Shown here: piece after piece, positions 33,390-40,447 of the stretch
Layout of the letters: every line of letters starts with the position of its first letter
Position numbering within the stretch: the stretch's first letter is position 1
Assembly: GCF_035325925.1 (NCBI RefSeq)
Contig: NZ_DAOKZA010000034.1
Location: 1-40,447, forward strand
Length of the DNA stretch: 40,447 nt
Reading direction: 5' to 3'
Origin: Calidifontimicrobium sp035325925
Lineage (GTDB): Bacteria; Pseudomonadota; Gammaproteobacteria; Burkholderiales; Burkholderiaceae_C
Position numbers and translations under genes: made by a program
The notes under the pieces: generated by a model
Told to the model about the DNA's origin: nothing
Seen by the model: the letters and a program-made list of their open reading frames with translations, nothing else
The model's database searches: none

Positions 33390-33419
33390 CGCGGCTTGGC
33401 GCGGCCGCGCCAAGCCGCG
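33390..33419. terminator. 30-base perfect palindrome between convergent genes
   Basis: CGCGGCTTGGCGCGG (33390-33404) is followed immediately by its exact reverse complement (33405-33419), with no spacer. It sits 11 bases after the AraC gene and about 50 bases before the end of the MBL-fold gene. A bidirectional transcription end is the simplest reading, but no T-run is present. Confidence 0.5.
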
Positions 33420-33470
33420 TGCGCACCGCGGCGTCGGGCAACGCATCGCGCACGCGCTCGACGCGGCGGG

Positions 33471-34256
33471 CTATGGCCTGCGTGCGTTGCCGTGCGCCGA
33501 CGGACTTGCGCCGCCGCCTCCGGGGGCATCGGAGGCGGTGACCGCCTCGGCCAGGTGACGCAGCAGCGCCGCGCCGTCGCCGCGCCAGGCGCTGCCGTGC
33601 ATGCAGGCAAGCGTGCGCGGCTCCTGCGCTGCCAGCCGCTGCAGCAAGGCGCCGGTGTGCGGCGCATGGGCGAAGTAGTCCATCGGCGCGCGGAACGCTT
33701 CGCTGGGGCCGAGGATGTCGGCCTCGGTCAACGCCTCGGTGCCCGGGCCCGGTTGCGTGAACAGGTCGCCGCAGAAGAAGGTCCGGGTGGTCCGCTCCAT
33801 CAGCAGCCCCGCGTCCCAGCCGTGCGGAACGTGCGGCGTGTCGAACCACTGGACCTCGCGCCGGCCCAGCGACAGCCGCTCGCCGTCGGCGAGCGCGCGC
33901 GGTGCCCGGTCGGCGAGGTCGTTCATCGAGACCATGGCCGCGATCCGGCTGCACAGCGGCACGGCTTCGGGTGCCGTGGCGAGCAGCAGGTTCATCGCGC
34001 CACACTCGTCGGCCTCGGTGTGCGACATCCCGATGTAGCGCAGGCGCTCGATCGGCGTCACGGCGGCGATGGCCTTGCGCACCATGGGGAACAGCGCGCG
34101 CGGGCCTGTGTGGAACAGCAACGGTGCGTCGTCGACGACGAGGTACTGGTTGAAGCTGAAGCCCTGTCCGTCGGGGAAGGTGATCGGCGTGTTGATGCGG
34201 TAGATGCCGTCGGCGACCTCGTGGACGTTGGTGCCGGTGTTCGGATCGATGAGCAT
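33471..34256 (-). CDS. MBL-fold protein, ODP/flavodiiron-type metal site
   Basis: Protein of 261 residues with a metallo-beta-lactamase fold of the oxygen-binding di-iron (ODP) kind. The metal loop reads SHTEADECG: His79, Glu81 and Asp83 match flavodiiron proteins, but the residue after Asp is Glu84 where those enzymes have His. Other ligands are in WFDTPHVPHGWDAG and FFCGDLF, and LACMHGSAW near the end. No flavodoxin domain is present. An oxygen-, NO- or peroxide-sensing or reducing role is possible but inferred. The ATG at 34256 has AGGAGG four bases upstream. It is divergent from the ECF sigma gene. Confidence 0.85.
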   Translation of the reverse strand: MLIDPNTGTNVHEVADGIYRINTPITFPDGQGFSFNQYLVVDDAPLLFHTGPRALFPMVRKAIAAVTPIERLRYIGMSHTEADECGAMNLLLATAPEAVPLCSRIAAMVSMNDLADRAPRALADGERLSLGRREVQWFDTPHVPHGWDAGLLMERTTRTFFCGDLFTQPGPGTEALTEADILGPSEAFRAPMDYFAHAPHTGALLQRLAAQEPRTLACMHGSAWRGDGAALLRHLAEAVTASDAPGGGGASPSAHGNARRP

Positions 34257-34335
34257 GGTGCCTCCTGTGGTTGACAACCGGGATGTGACTCGAGCCGCCG
34301 CCGCGTTACAGCGAGACTTGCGCGCCCGCCGGGAC

Positions 34336-34341
34336 TATGCT
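34336..34341 (+). promoter_or_regulatory. Possible -10 element of the ECF sigma gene
   Basis: TATGCT ends exactly six bases before the ATG at 34348, as at the ppsR and MFS genes. No Shine-Dalgarno sequence lies between. The -35 is not evident; a TTGACA at 34271 is too far away. Confidence 0.4.
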
Positions 34342-34347
34342 TGCGTG

Positions 34348-34929
34348 ATGGACTGCGTCGACGTCGCACCCGCCGGGACGCCCGAGGCCCGGGCTGCCGC
34401 GCGCATCGTCGCCGCGGCCCCGGCCTTCGACCCCGAGGCCGAAGCGCAGCTGTACCGGCTGCTCGCGCCGCGCGTGAGGCGCTATGGCCAGCGCCACCTG
34501 CGCGACGACCATGCCGCCAACGACCTGATGCAGCAGGTGATGGCGCTGACGATCGAGAAGCTGCGCGCCGGCGCGGTCGACGAGCCCGCGCGCGTCGTCT
34601 CCTTCGTGCTCGGCGCGTGCCGCATGACGGTGACGGCGCTGTACCGCGACCAGCGCCGGCGCGAGGATCTGCTGCAGCGCTTCGCCGGCGACGTGCCGCT
34701 CGCCGACCTGCACGTGCCGCCGCGGCTGGACCACGAGCGTGTCGCGCAGTGCCTGGAGCGCCTGCCCGAGCGCGAGCGCGCCGTGCTGGTGCTGAGTTTC
34801 TACGAGGAGCAGTCCGCCGAGGACGTCGGCCGCTCGCTCGGCCTGAGTGCCGGCAATGTCCGCGTGATCCGCCATCGCGGCATCGACAAGCTGCGCCGCT
34901 GCGTCGACGCCACCCGGAGAATCGAATGA
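34348..34929 (+). CDS. ECF-type RNA polymerase sigma factor
   Basis: Sigma factor of 193 residues. Region 2 spans about 30-105 (AEAQLYRLLAPRVRRYGQRHLRDDHAANDLMQQVMALTIEKLRAG, then the FVLGACRMTVTALYRDQRRRE DNA-binding helix); region 4 spans about 128-190 with LERLPERERAVLVLSFYEEQSAEDVGRSLGLSAGNVRVIRHRGIDKLRR. Starts upstream (GTG 34285 or GTG 34345) are possible; ATG 34348 leaves the full region 2 intact. Its stop overlaps the anti-sigma gene by ATGA, so the pair is translationally coupled. The zinc anti-sigma factor suggests activation by oxidative or metal stress. Target promoters are unknown. Confidence 0.9.
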   Translation: MDCVDVAPAGTPEARAAARIVAAAPAFDPEAEAQLYRLLAPRVRRYGQRHLRDDHAANDLMQQVMALTIEKLRAGAVDEPARVVSFVLGACRMTVTALYRDQRRREDLLQRFAGDVPLADLHVPPRLDHERVAQCLERLPERERAVLVLSFYEEQSAEDVGRSLGLSAGNVRVIRHRGIDKLRRCVDATRRIE

Positions 34930-35501
34930 CCCACGAACGCGCACATCCCGAGTGGCAGGCTCTCGTCGACTACTGGCTGGGCGACATGGATGCCGCCACC
35001 ACCGAGATCGTCGACGAACACCTGCTGCACTGCGACACCTGCGGTGCCGCGTTCGACGAAGTCGTCGCGCTCGCACGCGGCGTTCGCGACGCCTTCTCGC
35101 GCGGCCTCGTGCCCGCGGTGTTGACACCAGGCCTCGTCGAGAGGCTGAAGGCCGGCGGCCGCCGCGTGCGCGAGTACAGGGTGCCGGCCGGCGGCAGCGT
35201 GCGGTGCAGCGTCGCGCCCGACGACGAGCTGCTCGTCAGCCGCGTCGGTGCGTCGCTTCGCGACGTGCGGCGGCTCGACGCCGTGCTGAGCTACTCCTTC
35301 GCGCCGGGCGAGGAGCAACGCCTAGTCGACCTGCCCTTCGACGCGGCCGCCGGCGAGGTGCTGCTCGCGCCCAAGCTGGCGGAGCTCCGCCACCGGCCGG
35401 CGCACGATTCCGTCCTTCGCTTGCTCGCCGTCGACGATGCGGGCGAGCGCGAGATCGGCCGCTACACCTTCCACCACCAGGCCGGCGCGAGCGCCGGGTG
35501 A
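34926..35501 (+). CDS. Zinc-type (ZAS) anti-sigma factor, soluble
   Basis: Protein of 191 residues that should sequester the preceding sigma factor. The HxxxCxxC zinc motif is His32-Cys36-Cys39 in EHLLHCDTCG, the hallmark of the zinc anti-sigma fold. No transmembrane helix follows, so it is cytoplasmic, unlike many ECF anti-sigma factors. Residues about 75-185 form a beta-rich domain (VREYRVPAGGSVRCSV, then LLVSRVGASL) of unknown type, perhaps a sensor. Overlap with the sigma gene (ATGA) gives coupled translation. Redox release of zinc, as in ChrR or RsrA, is an inference. Confidence 0.85.
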   Translation: MTHERAHPEWQALVDYWLGDMDAATTEIVDEHLLHCDTCGAAFDEVVALARGVRDAFSRGLVPAVLTPGLVERLKAGGRRVREYRVPAGGSVRCSVAPDDELLVSRVGASLRDVRRLDAVLSYSFAPGEEQRLVDLPFDAAAGEVLLAPKLAELRHRPAHDSVLRLLAVDDAGEREIGRYTFHHQAGASAG

Positions 35502-35789
35502 GGCGCCGCTGCGGCAGGCACGGTCATCCGCAGCCGGCGGCCTCTCGTCCGCGCGCACACGGCGGACGGGGCAGTCCGGCCGGCATGGCGACTGGAGCAC
35601 CGGCTCGCGCCGCACGCCGCCGAGCCGCCGGCGCCGAGGCTCCCCCGGTCGCCTTGTACGATGGGGGCCGCCGCGGGTGACCTGTCGGCGCCGGTCGGGT
35701 TCGCGACGCATGCGTCTGCCGGCGTGCATGGCGGTCCGACAGGCCGCGGTGACAGTGAAGCCCCGTCAGGACGACAACTCAGGACTGCC
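35502..35789. other. 288-base spacer before xthA, no gene
   Basis: No start, motif or codon pattern supports a gene on either strand. A TACGAT hexamer at 35657-35662 could be a -10 for xthA, giving a leader of about 120 bases, but the -35 is weak. An open minus-strand frame crosses into xthA and looks like a shadow. Confidence 0.5.
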
Positions 35790-36560
35790 TTGAAACTCGC
35801 CACCTGGAACGTGAACTCGCTCGCGGTGCGTCTGCCGCAGTTGCTCGCCTGGCTCGAGGCGAATCCGGTCGACGTGATCGCACTGCAGGAAACCAAGCTC
35901 ACCGACGACAGGTTCCCGGTCGCCGAGATCGAGGCGGCCGGCTACCGTGCGCAGTGGTTCGGCCAGCGCACCTACAACGGCGTCGCGTTGCTGAGCAAGG
36001 GCGACGCCGCCGACGTGGTGCGCAACATCCCCGGGCACGACGACGCGCAGGCGCGCGTGATCGCCGCGACGCTGGGAGGCGTGCGGGTGATCGGTGCGTA
36101 CTTCCCCAACGGCCAGGCGCCCGACAGCGACAAGTTCGTCTACAAGCTGCGCTGGATCGAGGCGCTGCGCGACTGGACACGCGCCGAGCTGGCCGTCCAC
36201 CCGCGGCTGGTGCTGATGGGCGACTTCAACATCGCGCCCGAGGACCGCGACGTGCACGACCCGGTCGCGTGGGCCGGGCAGATCCACTGCACGCCCGAGG
36301 AACGCGAGCACTTCCGCGAGTTGCTCGCGATCGGGCTGGTCGACGCGTTTCGCCTGTTCGAGCAGCCGCCGAAGAGCTGGAGCTGGTGGGACTACCGCAA
36401 CCTGGCGTTCCGCAAGAACCAGGGCCTGCGCATCGACCACATCCTGGTCAGCGAGGCGCTGCGCCCGCGCGTGAGCGCGTGCACGATCGACAAGGCGCCA
36501 CGGCGCAACGAGCGCCCCAGCGACCACGCGCCCGTGGTGGTCGAGATCGTGGCGGGCTGA
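35790..36560 (+). CDS. xthA: Exodeoxyribonuclease III (AP endonuclease)
   Basis: Base-excision repair enzyme of 256 residues that cuts at abasic sites and trims 3' ends. The order is complete: KLATWNVNSLAVRLPQLL, VDVIALQETKLTDDRFP, YNGVALLSK, VIGAYFPNGQ, LVLMGDFNIAPEDRDV, SWWDYRNLAFRKNQGLRIDHILVS and the catalytic RPSDHAPVVVEI. The likely start is the TTG at 35790 with AGGA six bases upstream, which gives the family-standard MKLATWN after the first residue pair; a longer upstream frame is not conserved. It is convergent with ntrC. It links to the LexA-controlled radical SAM gene only by general theme, not by position. Confidence 0.95.
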   Translation: MKLATWNVNSLAVRLPQLLAWLEANPVDVIALQETKLTDDRFPVAEIEAAGYRAQWFGQRTYNGVALLSKGDAADVVRNIPGHDDAQARVIAATLGGVRVIGAYFPNGQAPDSDKFVYKLRWIEALRDWTRAELAVHPRLVLMGDFNIAPEDRDVHDPVAWAGQIHCTPEEREHFRELLAIGLVDAFRLFEQPPKSWSWWDYRNLAFRKNQGLRIDHILVSEALRPRVSACTIDKAPRRNERPSDHAPVVVEIVAG

Positions 36561-36564
36561 GGCG

Positions 36565-36582
36565 CGCGGGCTGCGGCCCGCG
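36565..36582. terminator. Hairpin between convergent xthA and ntrC
   Basis: CGCGGGC (36565-36571) and GCCCGCG (36576-36582) form a perfect 7-bp stem with a TGCG loop, five bases after the xthA stop. No T-run follows. It is a weak candidate terminator in the 108-base gap. Confidence 0.4.
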
Positions 36583-36668
36583 GCCGCCTGCGCACCGGTC
36601 GACTGCGCCGGCGGCCCAGGGTCGATCGGCTGCCGGACGTGCGGCGCCGACCCAGACGCCACGCTCGA

Positions 36669-38168
36669 TCACCTGCAGCGCGCGTCGTCGTCGAGCCCGA
36701 GCTCCTGGATCTTGCGCGTGATCGTGTTGCGGCCGATGCCCAGCTTGTGTGCCGCCTCGATGCGCCGCCCGCGCGTGACCTCGAGCGCGGTGAGGATCAG
36801 CCGCCCCTCGAAGCGGCGGGTCAGCGTGTCCCACACGTCGGGCGCTCCGGACTGCAGCAGCGTGCGCGCCTCGCTCTCGAGGTCGTGCAGCCAGCCGAGC
36901 GCCGGCGTCGACGCCGGCGCGCAGGTCGGCGCGGGCATTGCCGCGCCAATGCCCGGCACGGCGTCGGCTGCGGGCGACGCCACGGTCGGCGCGGTCGGCG
37001 CCGGTGCGGCGGCTGCGCCCGCATCGAGCTCCGGCGGCAGGTCCTTCGGCTCGATGACCTGCGCCGGCGCCATCACGGTGAGCCAGTGGCAGATGTTCTC
37101 GAGCTGGCGCACGTTGCCCGGGAAGTCGAACGCCACCAGCCGCGCCAGTGCCGCGTCGCCGATGCGCTTGGCTTCGACGCCGAGTTCCTTCGCGCTCTTC
37201 GCGAGGAAGAAGCGCGCGAGCATCGGGATATCCTCGCGGCGCTCGCGCAACGCCGGCAGGCGCAGGCGGATGACGTTCAGGCGGTGGAACAGGTCCTCGC
37301 GGAACGCACCGTCCTTGACGCGCTGCTCGAGGTTCTGGTGCGTCGCGGCGATCACGCGCACGTTGGCCTTCAGCGGCTGGTGGCCGCCGACGCGGTAGAA
37401 CTGGCCGTCCGAGAGCACGCGCAACAGCCGCGTCTGCAGATCGAACGGCATGTCGCCGATCTCGTCGAGGAACAGCGTGCCACCCTCGGCCTGCTCGAAG
37501 CGGCCGCGGCGCATCGTCTGCGCGCCAGTGAAGGCGCCGCGCTCGTGGCCGAAGAGTTCGCTCTCGAGCAGGTCCTTCGGGATCGCTGCGGTGTTGATCG
37601 CGACGAACGGCCCGCCGGCGCGCGGGCTGTGCTTGTGCAGCGCGCGTGCGACGAGCTCCTTGCCCGACCCGCTCTCGCCGGTGATCAGCACCGTCACGTG
37701 GCTCTGGCTGAGTCGCCCGATCGCGCGGAACACGTCCTGCATCGCGCTCGCCTGGCCGAGCATCTCGGGCATCTCGGCGGCGCGCTCGGCCTGCACGGCC
37801 TCGCGCAGGCTCTCTTCGACGGCGCGGCGGATCAGCTCGACCGCCTTGGTCACGTCGAACGGCTTGGGCAGGTACTCGAAGGCGCCGCCCTGGAACGCCG
37901 ACACCGCGCTGTCGAGGTCGCCGTACGCGGTAATGATGATCACCGGCAGCGCCGGCAGCCGCGCCCTGACCTTGGCGAGCAGGTCGATGCCCGACCCGCC
38001 CGGCATGCGGATGTCCGACACCAGCACCTGCGGCTCGTCGGTGTCGAGCGCGGCGAGCACGTCGTGGCCGCTCGAGAACGAGCGCACCGCGAACTGCTCG
38101 CGCGCCAGCGCCCTCTCGAGCACGAAGCGGATCGATTGGTCGTCGTCGACGATCCAGATGGGTTTCAT
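36669..38168 (-). CDS. ntrC: Nitrogen regulation response regulator NtrC (GlnG)
   Basis: Sigma-54-dependent activator of 499 residues. The receiver has the acidic triad D8-D9-D10 and phospho-acceptor Asp52 in VLVSDIRMP, with KPF at about 103. The AAA+ domain carries Walker A GESGSGKEL, the sigma-54-contact loop GAFTGA, Walker B GGTLFLDEIGDMP and the R-finger region. An Ala/Pro-rich linker follows, then a Fis-type HTH with RIEAAHKLGIGRNTITRKIQELGL. It activates glnA and nitrogen-scavenging genes when NtrB phosphorylates it. The ATG at 38168 lies 15 bases after the ntrB stop. It is convergent with xthA. Confidence 0.97.
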   Translation of the reverse strand: MKPIWIVDDDQSIRFVLERALAREQFAVRSFSSGHDVLAALDTDEPQVLVSDIRMPGGSGIDLLAKVRARLPALPVIIITAYGDLDSAVSAFQGGAFEYLPKPFDVTKAVELIRRAVEESLREAVQAERAAEMPEMLGQASAMQDVFRAIGRLSQSHVTVLITGESGSGKELVARALHKHSPRAGGPFVAINTAAIPKDLLESELFGHERGAFTGAQTMRRGRFEQAEGGTLFLDEIGDMPFDLQTRLLRVLSDGQFYRVGGHQPLKANVRVIAATHQNLEQRVKDGAFREDLFHRLNVIRLRLPALRERREDIPMLARFFLAKSAKELGVEAKRIGDAALARLVAFDFPGNVRQLENICHWLTVMAPAQVIEPKDLPPELDAGAAAAPAPTAPTVASPAADAVPGIGAAMPAPTCAPASTPALGWLHDLESEARTLLQSGAPDVWDTLTRRFEGRLILTALEVTRGRRIEAAHKLGIGRNTITRKIQELGLDDDARCR

Positions 38169-38183
38169 GCGCTGTGCGGTCCG

Positions 38184-39272
38184 CTACGGCAGGGGGACGA
38201 CGATCTTGAACACGGTGCGTCCGGGGACGCTGTCGCATTCGATCGTGCCCTGGTGCTGCTGCACGATGGTCTGCGCCAGCGTCAGGCCCAGCCCCGAGCC
38301 GCCGTCGCGCCCCGACACCAGCGGGTAGAAGACGCGATCACGGATCGACGCCGGAATGCCCGGCCCGTTGTCCTCGACATGCAATTCCAGTGCCAGCCGC
38401 CAGCGCGTCTTGCCGATCGTCACCTGCCGCACGCTTCGCGTGCGCAGCAGGATCACCGCGTCGCCGACCGCGCGGCGCGGCTCGAGCGCCTGCGCCGCGT
38501 TGAGGGCGATGTTCAGCACCGCCTGGATCAGCTGCTCGCGGTCGCCGCGGAACTCGGGGATCGAAATGTCGTAGTCGCGCTCGACCTTCAGGCCCTGCGC
38601 GAACTCGGCCAGCACCAGGGTGCGCACACGCTCGCACACCTCGTGGATGTTGACGTCGCCGACGACCTGCGCCTTGCGGTGCGGCGCGAGCAGGCGGTCG
38701 ACCAGCGCCTGCAGCCGGTCGGCCTCGTGCACGATGACCTGCGTGTACTCGGCCAGCTCCTTCGACTCGAGCTCCATCTGCAGCAACTGCGCCGAGCCGC
38801 GGATGCCACCCAGCGGGTTCTTGATCTCGTGCGCCAGGTTGCGGATCAGCTCCTTCGTCGCCTCGGCCTGGCCGTGGGCGCGCTCCTCGCGATCGAGCCG
38901 GGTCTGCTGCTCGATCTCGATCATCTCGACGACCAGGCGCTCGGCGTACTCGGTCTGGTTGACGATCACGTGCACGGGCAGCCGGTCGGGGTGCGCGCCG
39001 GGCACCCGGCGCAGTTCGGCGTCGAAGCGCGCGGTGGCGATGTCGTTGCGCGCCGCCGCCTGCAGCGCCTCGCGCAACGGATTCGCGTCGGCGACCCAGT
39101 CGACGACCGCGCCGCCGACGATGGCCTTGCGCGACGCGCCGACGAGGTGCTCGAACATCGCATTGGCGAACAGCACCCGCCCCCCCGGGTCGACCACGGC
39201 GACCATCGTCGCCAGCAGGTCGAACGCGTCGTAAGACGGGGCGCCGTCCGGACGCAGGAACGGCAGCGGCAT
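38184..39272 (-). CDS. ntrB: Nitrogen regulation histidine kinase NtrB (GlnL)
   Basis: Soluble sensor kinase of 362 residues, controlled through PII. A PAS domain spans about 18-85 (LLATMVAVVDPGGRVLFANAMFEHLVG). The H-box is NLAHEIKNPLGGIRGSAQLL with phospho-accepting His148; the N-box is LNIALNAAQAL, G1 VEDNGPGIP and G2 GGSGLGLTLAQ. This is the standard NtrB length and order. The ATG at 39272 is the first start giving the PAS domain; the long frame upstream belongs to other genes' shadows. It follows the DUF4124 gene after 14 bases and precedes ntrC, so the three form one operon downstream of glnA. Confidence 0.96.
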   Translation of the reverse strand: MPLPFLRPDGAPSYDAFDLLATMVAVVDPGGRVLFANAMFEHLVGASRKAIVGGAVVDWVADANPLREALQAAARNDIATARFDAELRRVPGAHPDRLPVHVIVNQTEYAERLVVEMIEIEQQTRLDREERAHGQAEATKELIRNLAHEIKNPLGGIRGSAQLLQMELESKELAEYTQVIVHEADRLQALVDRLLAPHRKAQVVGDVNIHEVCERVRTLVLAEFAQGLKVERDYDISIPEFRGDREQLIQAVLNIALNAAQALEPRRAVGDAVILLRTRSVRQVTIGKTRWRLALELHVEDNGPGIPASIRDRVFYPLVSGRDGGSGLGLTLAQTIVQQHQGTIECDSVPGRTVFKIVVPLP

Positions 39273-39286
39273 CGCGCTCGCCCCCG

Positions 39287-39835
39287 TCAGTTCGACAGCT
39301 TGCCCAACTCGCGCCTGATCGCCGCGATGTCGCCTTCCTTGCGCTCGATGCCGGCCTTCATCTCGGCGACGCGGTCGAGGTAGCGCTGGTAGTTGCGCTC
39401 GTCGCCGCGGCGCTCGGGCTGACCGTTGTTGTACTCGCGCTGCAGTTCGGCCAGGCGCTGCTGCTCGCGCCTGAGTTCGGCCTCGAGGATCGCACGACGG
39501 TCGCTGTCGCGACTGCGCTGTTCGGCGGGGTCGACCCGGCTGCCCGCCGGGCGTGGCGCTGAAGCCGCCGCGGCGGCCGCGGCCGGCGCGGCCTCGGGGC
39601 GCGGGCGCGGCGTCGACGGCATCACGCTGATCGGCGCACCCTCGATCGTGCGGCAGCCGCGCTGCTGCGCTTCGGCCGGCGTGAGCGCGTCGGTGTACAG
39701 CACCGGCGGCCCCGGGCAGCGGTAGACGACGCTGCCGCCCTGCTGCTGCGCCCACGCCGCCGATCCGGCCAGCGTGCCCAGCGCCCACACCGCCGCCGTG
39801 CCGACGCCGAGCGTACGAGTTCCCAACCGCTTCAT
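39287..39835 (-). CDS. Secreted DUF4124-type coiled-coil protein
   Basis: Protein of 182 residues. A signal peptide (MKRLGTRTLGVGTAAVWALG and on, cleavage near AWA|QQQ at about residue 29) targets it to the periplasm. A short DUF4124-like domain with GSVVYRCPGPPVLYTDALTPAEAQQRGCRTIEGAP (two Cys) follows, then an Ala/Pro-rich linker and a C-terminal coiled coil (about 110-180, rich in Arg, Glu and Gln). The ATG at 39835 has a weak GGAG upstream; a start at 39892 would put a charged stretch before the signal. Its role is unknown. A protein of this type between glnA and ntrB is often seen in Burkholderiales, from memory. Confidence 0.8.
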   Translation of the reverse strand: MKRLGTRTLGVGTAAVWALGTLAGSAAWAQQQGGSVVYRCPGPPVLYTDALTPAEAQQRGCRTIEGAPISVMPSTPRPRPEAAPAAAAAAASAPRPAGSRVDPAEQRSRDSDRRAILEAELRREQQRLAELQREYNNGQPERRGDERNYQRYLDRVAEMKAGIERKEGDIAAIRRELGKLSN

Positions 39836-39909
39836 GCCTGTCTCTCCGTCGCGGGCGCACGCACCGCGCGGCCATTGTGACCCAGGCTGCACGGCGCGCA
39901 GGCAACGAA

Positions 39910-39933
39910 AAGGGGCGGCCCGAGCCGCCCCTT
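39910..39933 (-). terminator. Intrinsic terminator after glnA
   Basis: AAGGGGCGGC (39910-39919) and GCCGCCCCTT (39924-39933) form a perfect 10-bp stem with a CCGA loop, ending with a TTTT run on the minus strand. It lies 38 bases past the glnA stop and separates glnA from the DUF4124-ntrB-ntrC operon. Confidence 0.8.
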
Positions 39934-39970
39934 CCTGCCTTTGCCACCGCGGCCGCGCGCGGCGCCAGGG

Positions 39971-40447
39971 TCACAGGCTGTAGTACATGTCGAACTCGAC
40001 CGGGTGCGTGGTCATGCGGAAGCGCGTGACCTCGGTCATCTTCAGGTCGATGTAGGCGTCGATGTACGAGTCGGTGAACACACCGCCCTTGGTCAGGAAG
40101 GCGCGGTCCTTGTCGAGGTAGTCGAGCGCCTGGTCGAGACTCGAGCACACGGTGGGGATCTTCGCGTCCTCCTCCGGCGGCAGGTGGTACAAGTCCTTGC
40201 TGGCGGCCTCGCCCGGATGGATCTTGTTCTCGACGCCGTCGAGCCCGGCCATCAGCAGCGCGGCGAAACCCAGGTACGGGTTCATCATCGGGTCCGGGAA
40301 ACGCGCCTCGATGCGCCGGCCCTTCGGATTGGCGACGTAGGGGATGCGGATCGACGCCGAGCGGTTGCGCGACGAGTACGCCAGCTTGACCGGCGCCTCG
40401 AAGCCGGGCACCAGCCGCTTGTAGCTGTTGGTGCCGGGGTTGGTGAT
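39971..40447 (-). CDS. glnA: Glutamine synthetase type I, 3' part only
   Basis: The C-terminal 158 residues of GlnA, which condenses glutamate and ammonia using ATP. The 5' end is beyond the window. The visible part starts ITNPGTNSYKRLVPGFEAPV and continues with the ATP/substrate-contact SSRNRSASIRIP, RIEARFPDPMMNPYLGFAALLMAGLDG, and the adenylylation-site region KDLYHLPPEE, whose Tyr is present, so regulation by GlnE is likely. It ends with MTTHPVEFDMYYSL. It is the classical GSI-beta form. NtrC, encoded downstream, is its expected activator. Confidence 0.97.
   Translation of the reverse strand: MTNPGTNSYKRLVPGFEAPVKLAYSSRNRSASIRIPYVANPKGRRIEARFPDPMMNPYLGFAALLMAGLDGVENKIHPGEAASKDLYHLPPEEDAKIPTVCSSLDQALDYLDKDRAFLTKGGVFTDSYIDAYIDLKMTEVTRFRMTTHPVEFDMYYSL

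Noticed and set aside
34271..34276. Perfect TTGACA as a -35 for the sigma gene
   Set aside because: No -10-like hexamer lies 15-19 bp downstream. The TATGCT next to the ATG is about 60 bp away, so the match is probably coincidental or serves another factor.

Overview
The window is a gapless piece of a very GC-rich bacterial chromosome, coding on both strands with mostly housekeeping genes. Gene content and order point to a betaproteobacterium of the order Burkholderiales, probably near Rubrivivax, Leptothrix or Ideonella. The supporting blocks are dnaK-dnaJ, rpsF-priB-rpsR-rplI-dnaB, divergent ppsA/ppsR, aat-bpt, and glnA followed by ntrB-ntrC. I see no insertion sequence, prophage, CRISPR array, tRNA or rRNA. 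The placement rests on protein-family recognition and synteny, not on a database search.

Layout. 1-4310: the 3' end of dnaK, dnaJ, a TPR protein with a degenerate receiver domain, and a decayed gene remnant. 4311-8771 (minus): a radical SAM gene of the PA0069 type with an almost perfect LexA box at its start, then dnaB, rplI, rpsR, priB and rpsF. 8772-12177: PEP synthase (ppsA) and its divergent regulator (ppsR). 12184-16661 (plus): the two N-degron aminoacyl transferases (aat, bpt), an MFS drug exporter, miaA, and the ATPase of an ABC system. 16720-20399: the FtsX-type permease and a secreted CrtC/lipocalin-like protein of that ABC system. 20415-23248: a membrane GGDEF protein divergent from an MsbA-type ABC exporter. 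23388-27533: an OmpA-like lipoprotein, thyA, an EamA permease, folA and aroG. 27600-29119: a GNAT acetyltransferase and a membrane TPR protein, followed by about 580 bases with no supported gene.

29698-35501 is the most accessory-looking part. A minus-strand operon encodes a sterol-desaturase-type di-iron hydroxylase, an internally deleted alpha/beta hydrolase and a TTC38-like TPR protein, and faces a divergent GlxA-type AraC regulator. Next come an ODP-type metallo-beta-lactamase-fold protein and a divergent ECF sigma factor with a zinc-type anti-sigma factor. 35790-40447 returns to core genes: xthA, ntrC, ntrB, a DUF4124 secreted protein and the 3' end of glnA.

The main observations are: the LexA box on the SplB-like radical SAM gene; a recurring pattern of a -10-like TAnnnT hexamer six to nine bases before start codons that lack a Shine-Dalgarno sequence, which suggests leaderless transcripts; a pseudo-receiver in which Glu replaces the phospho-acceptor Asp; an alpha/beta hydrolase that has lost its nucleophile region in frame but stays coupled to its neighbour; and two DnaA-box-like sites exactly 21 bp apart before dnaB. 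I found no clearly new multi-gene defence or mobile system. The least described unit is the hydroxylase-hydrolase-TTC38 operon.
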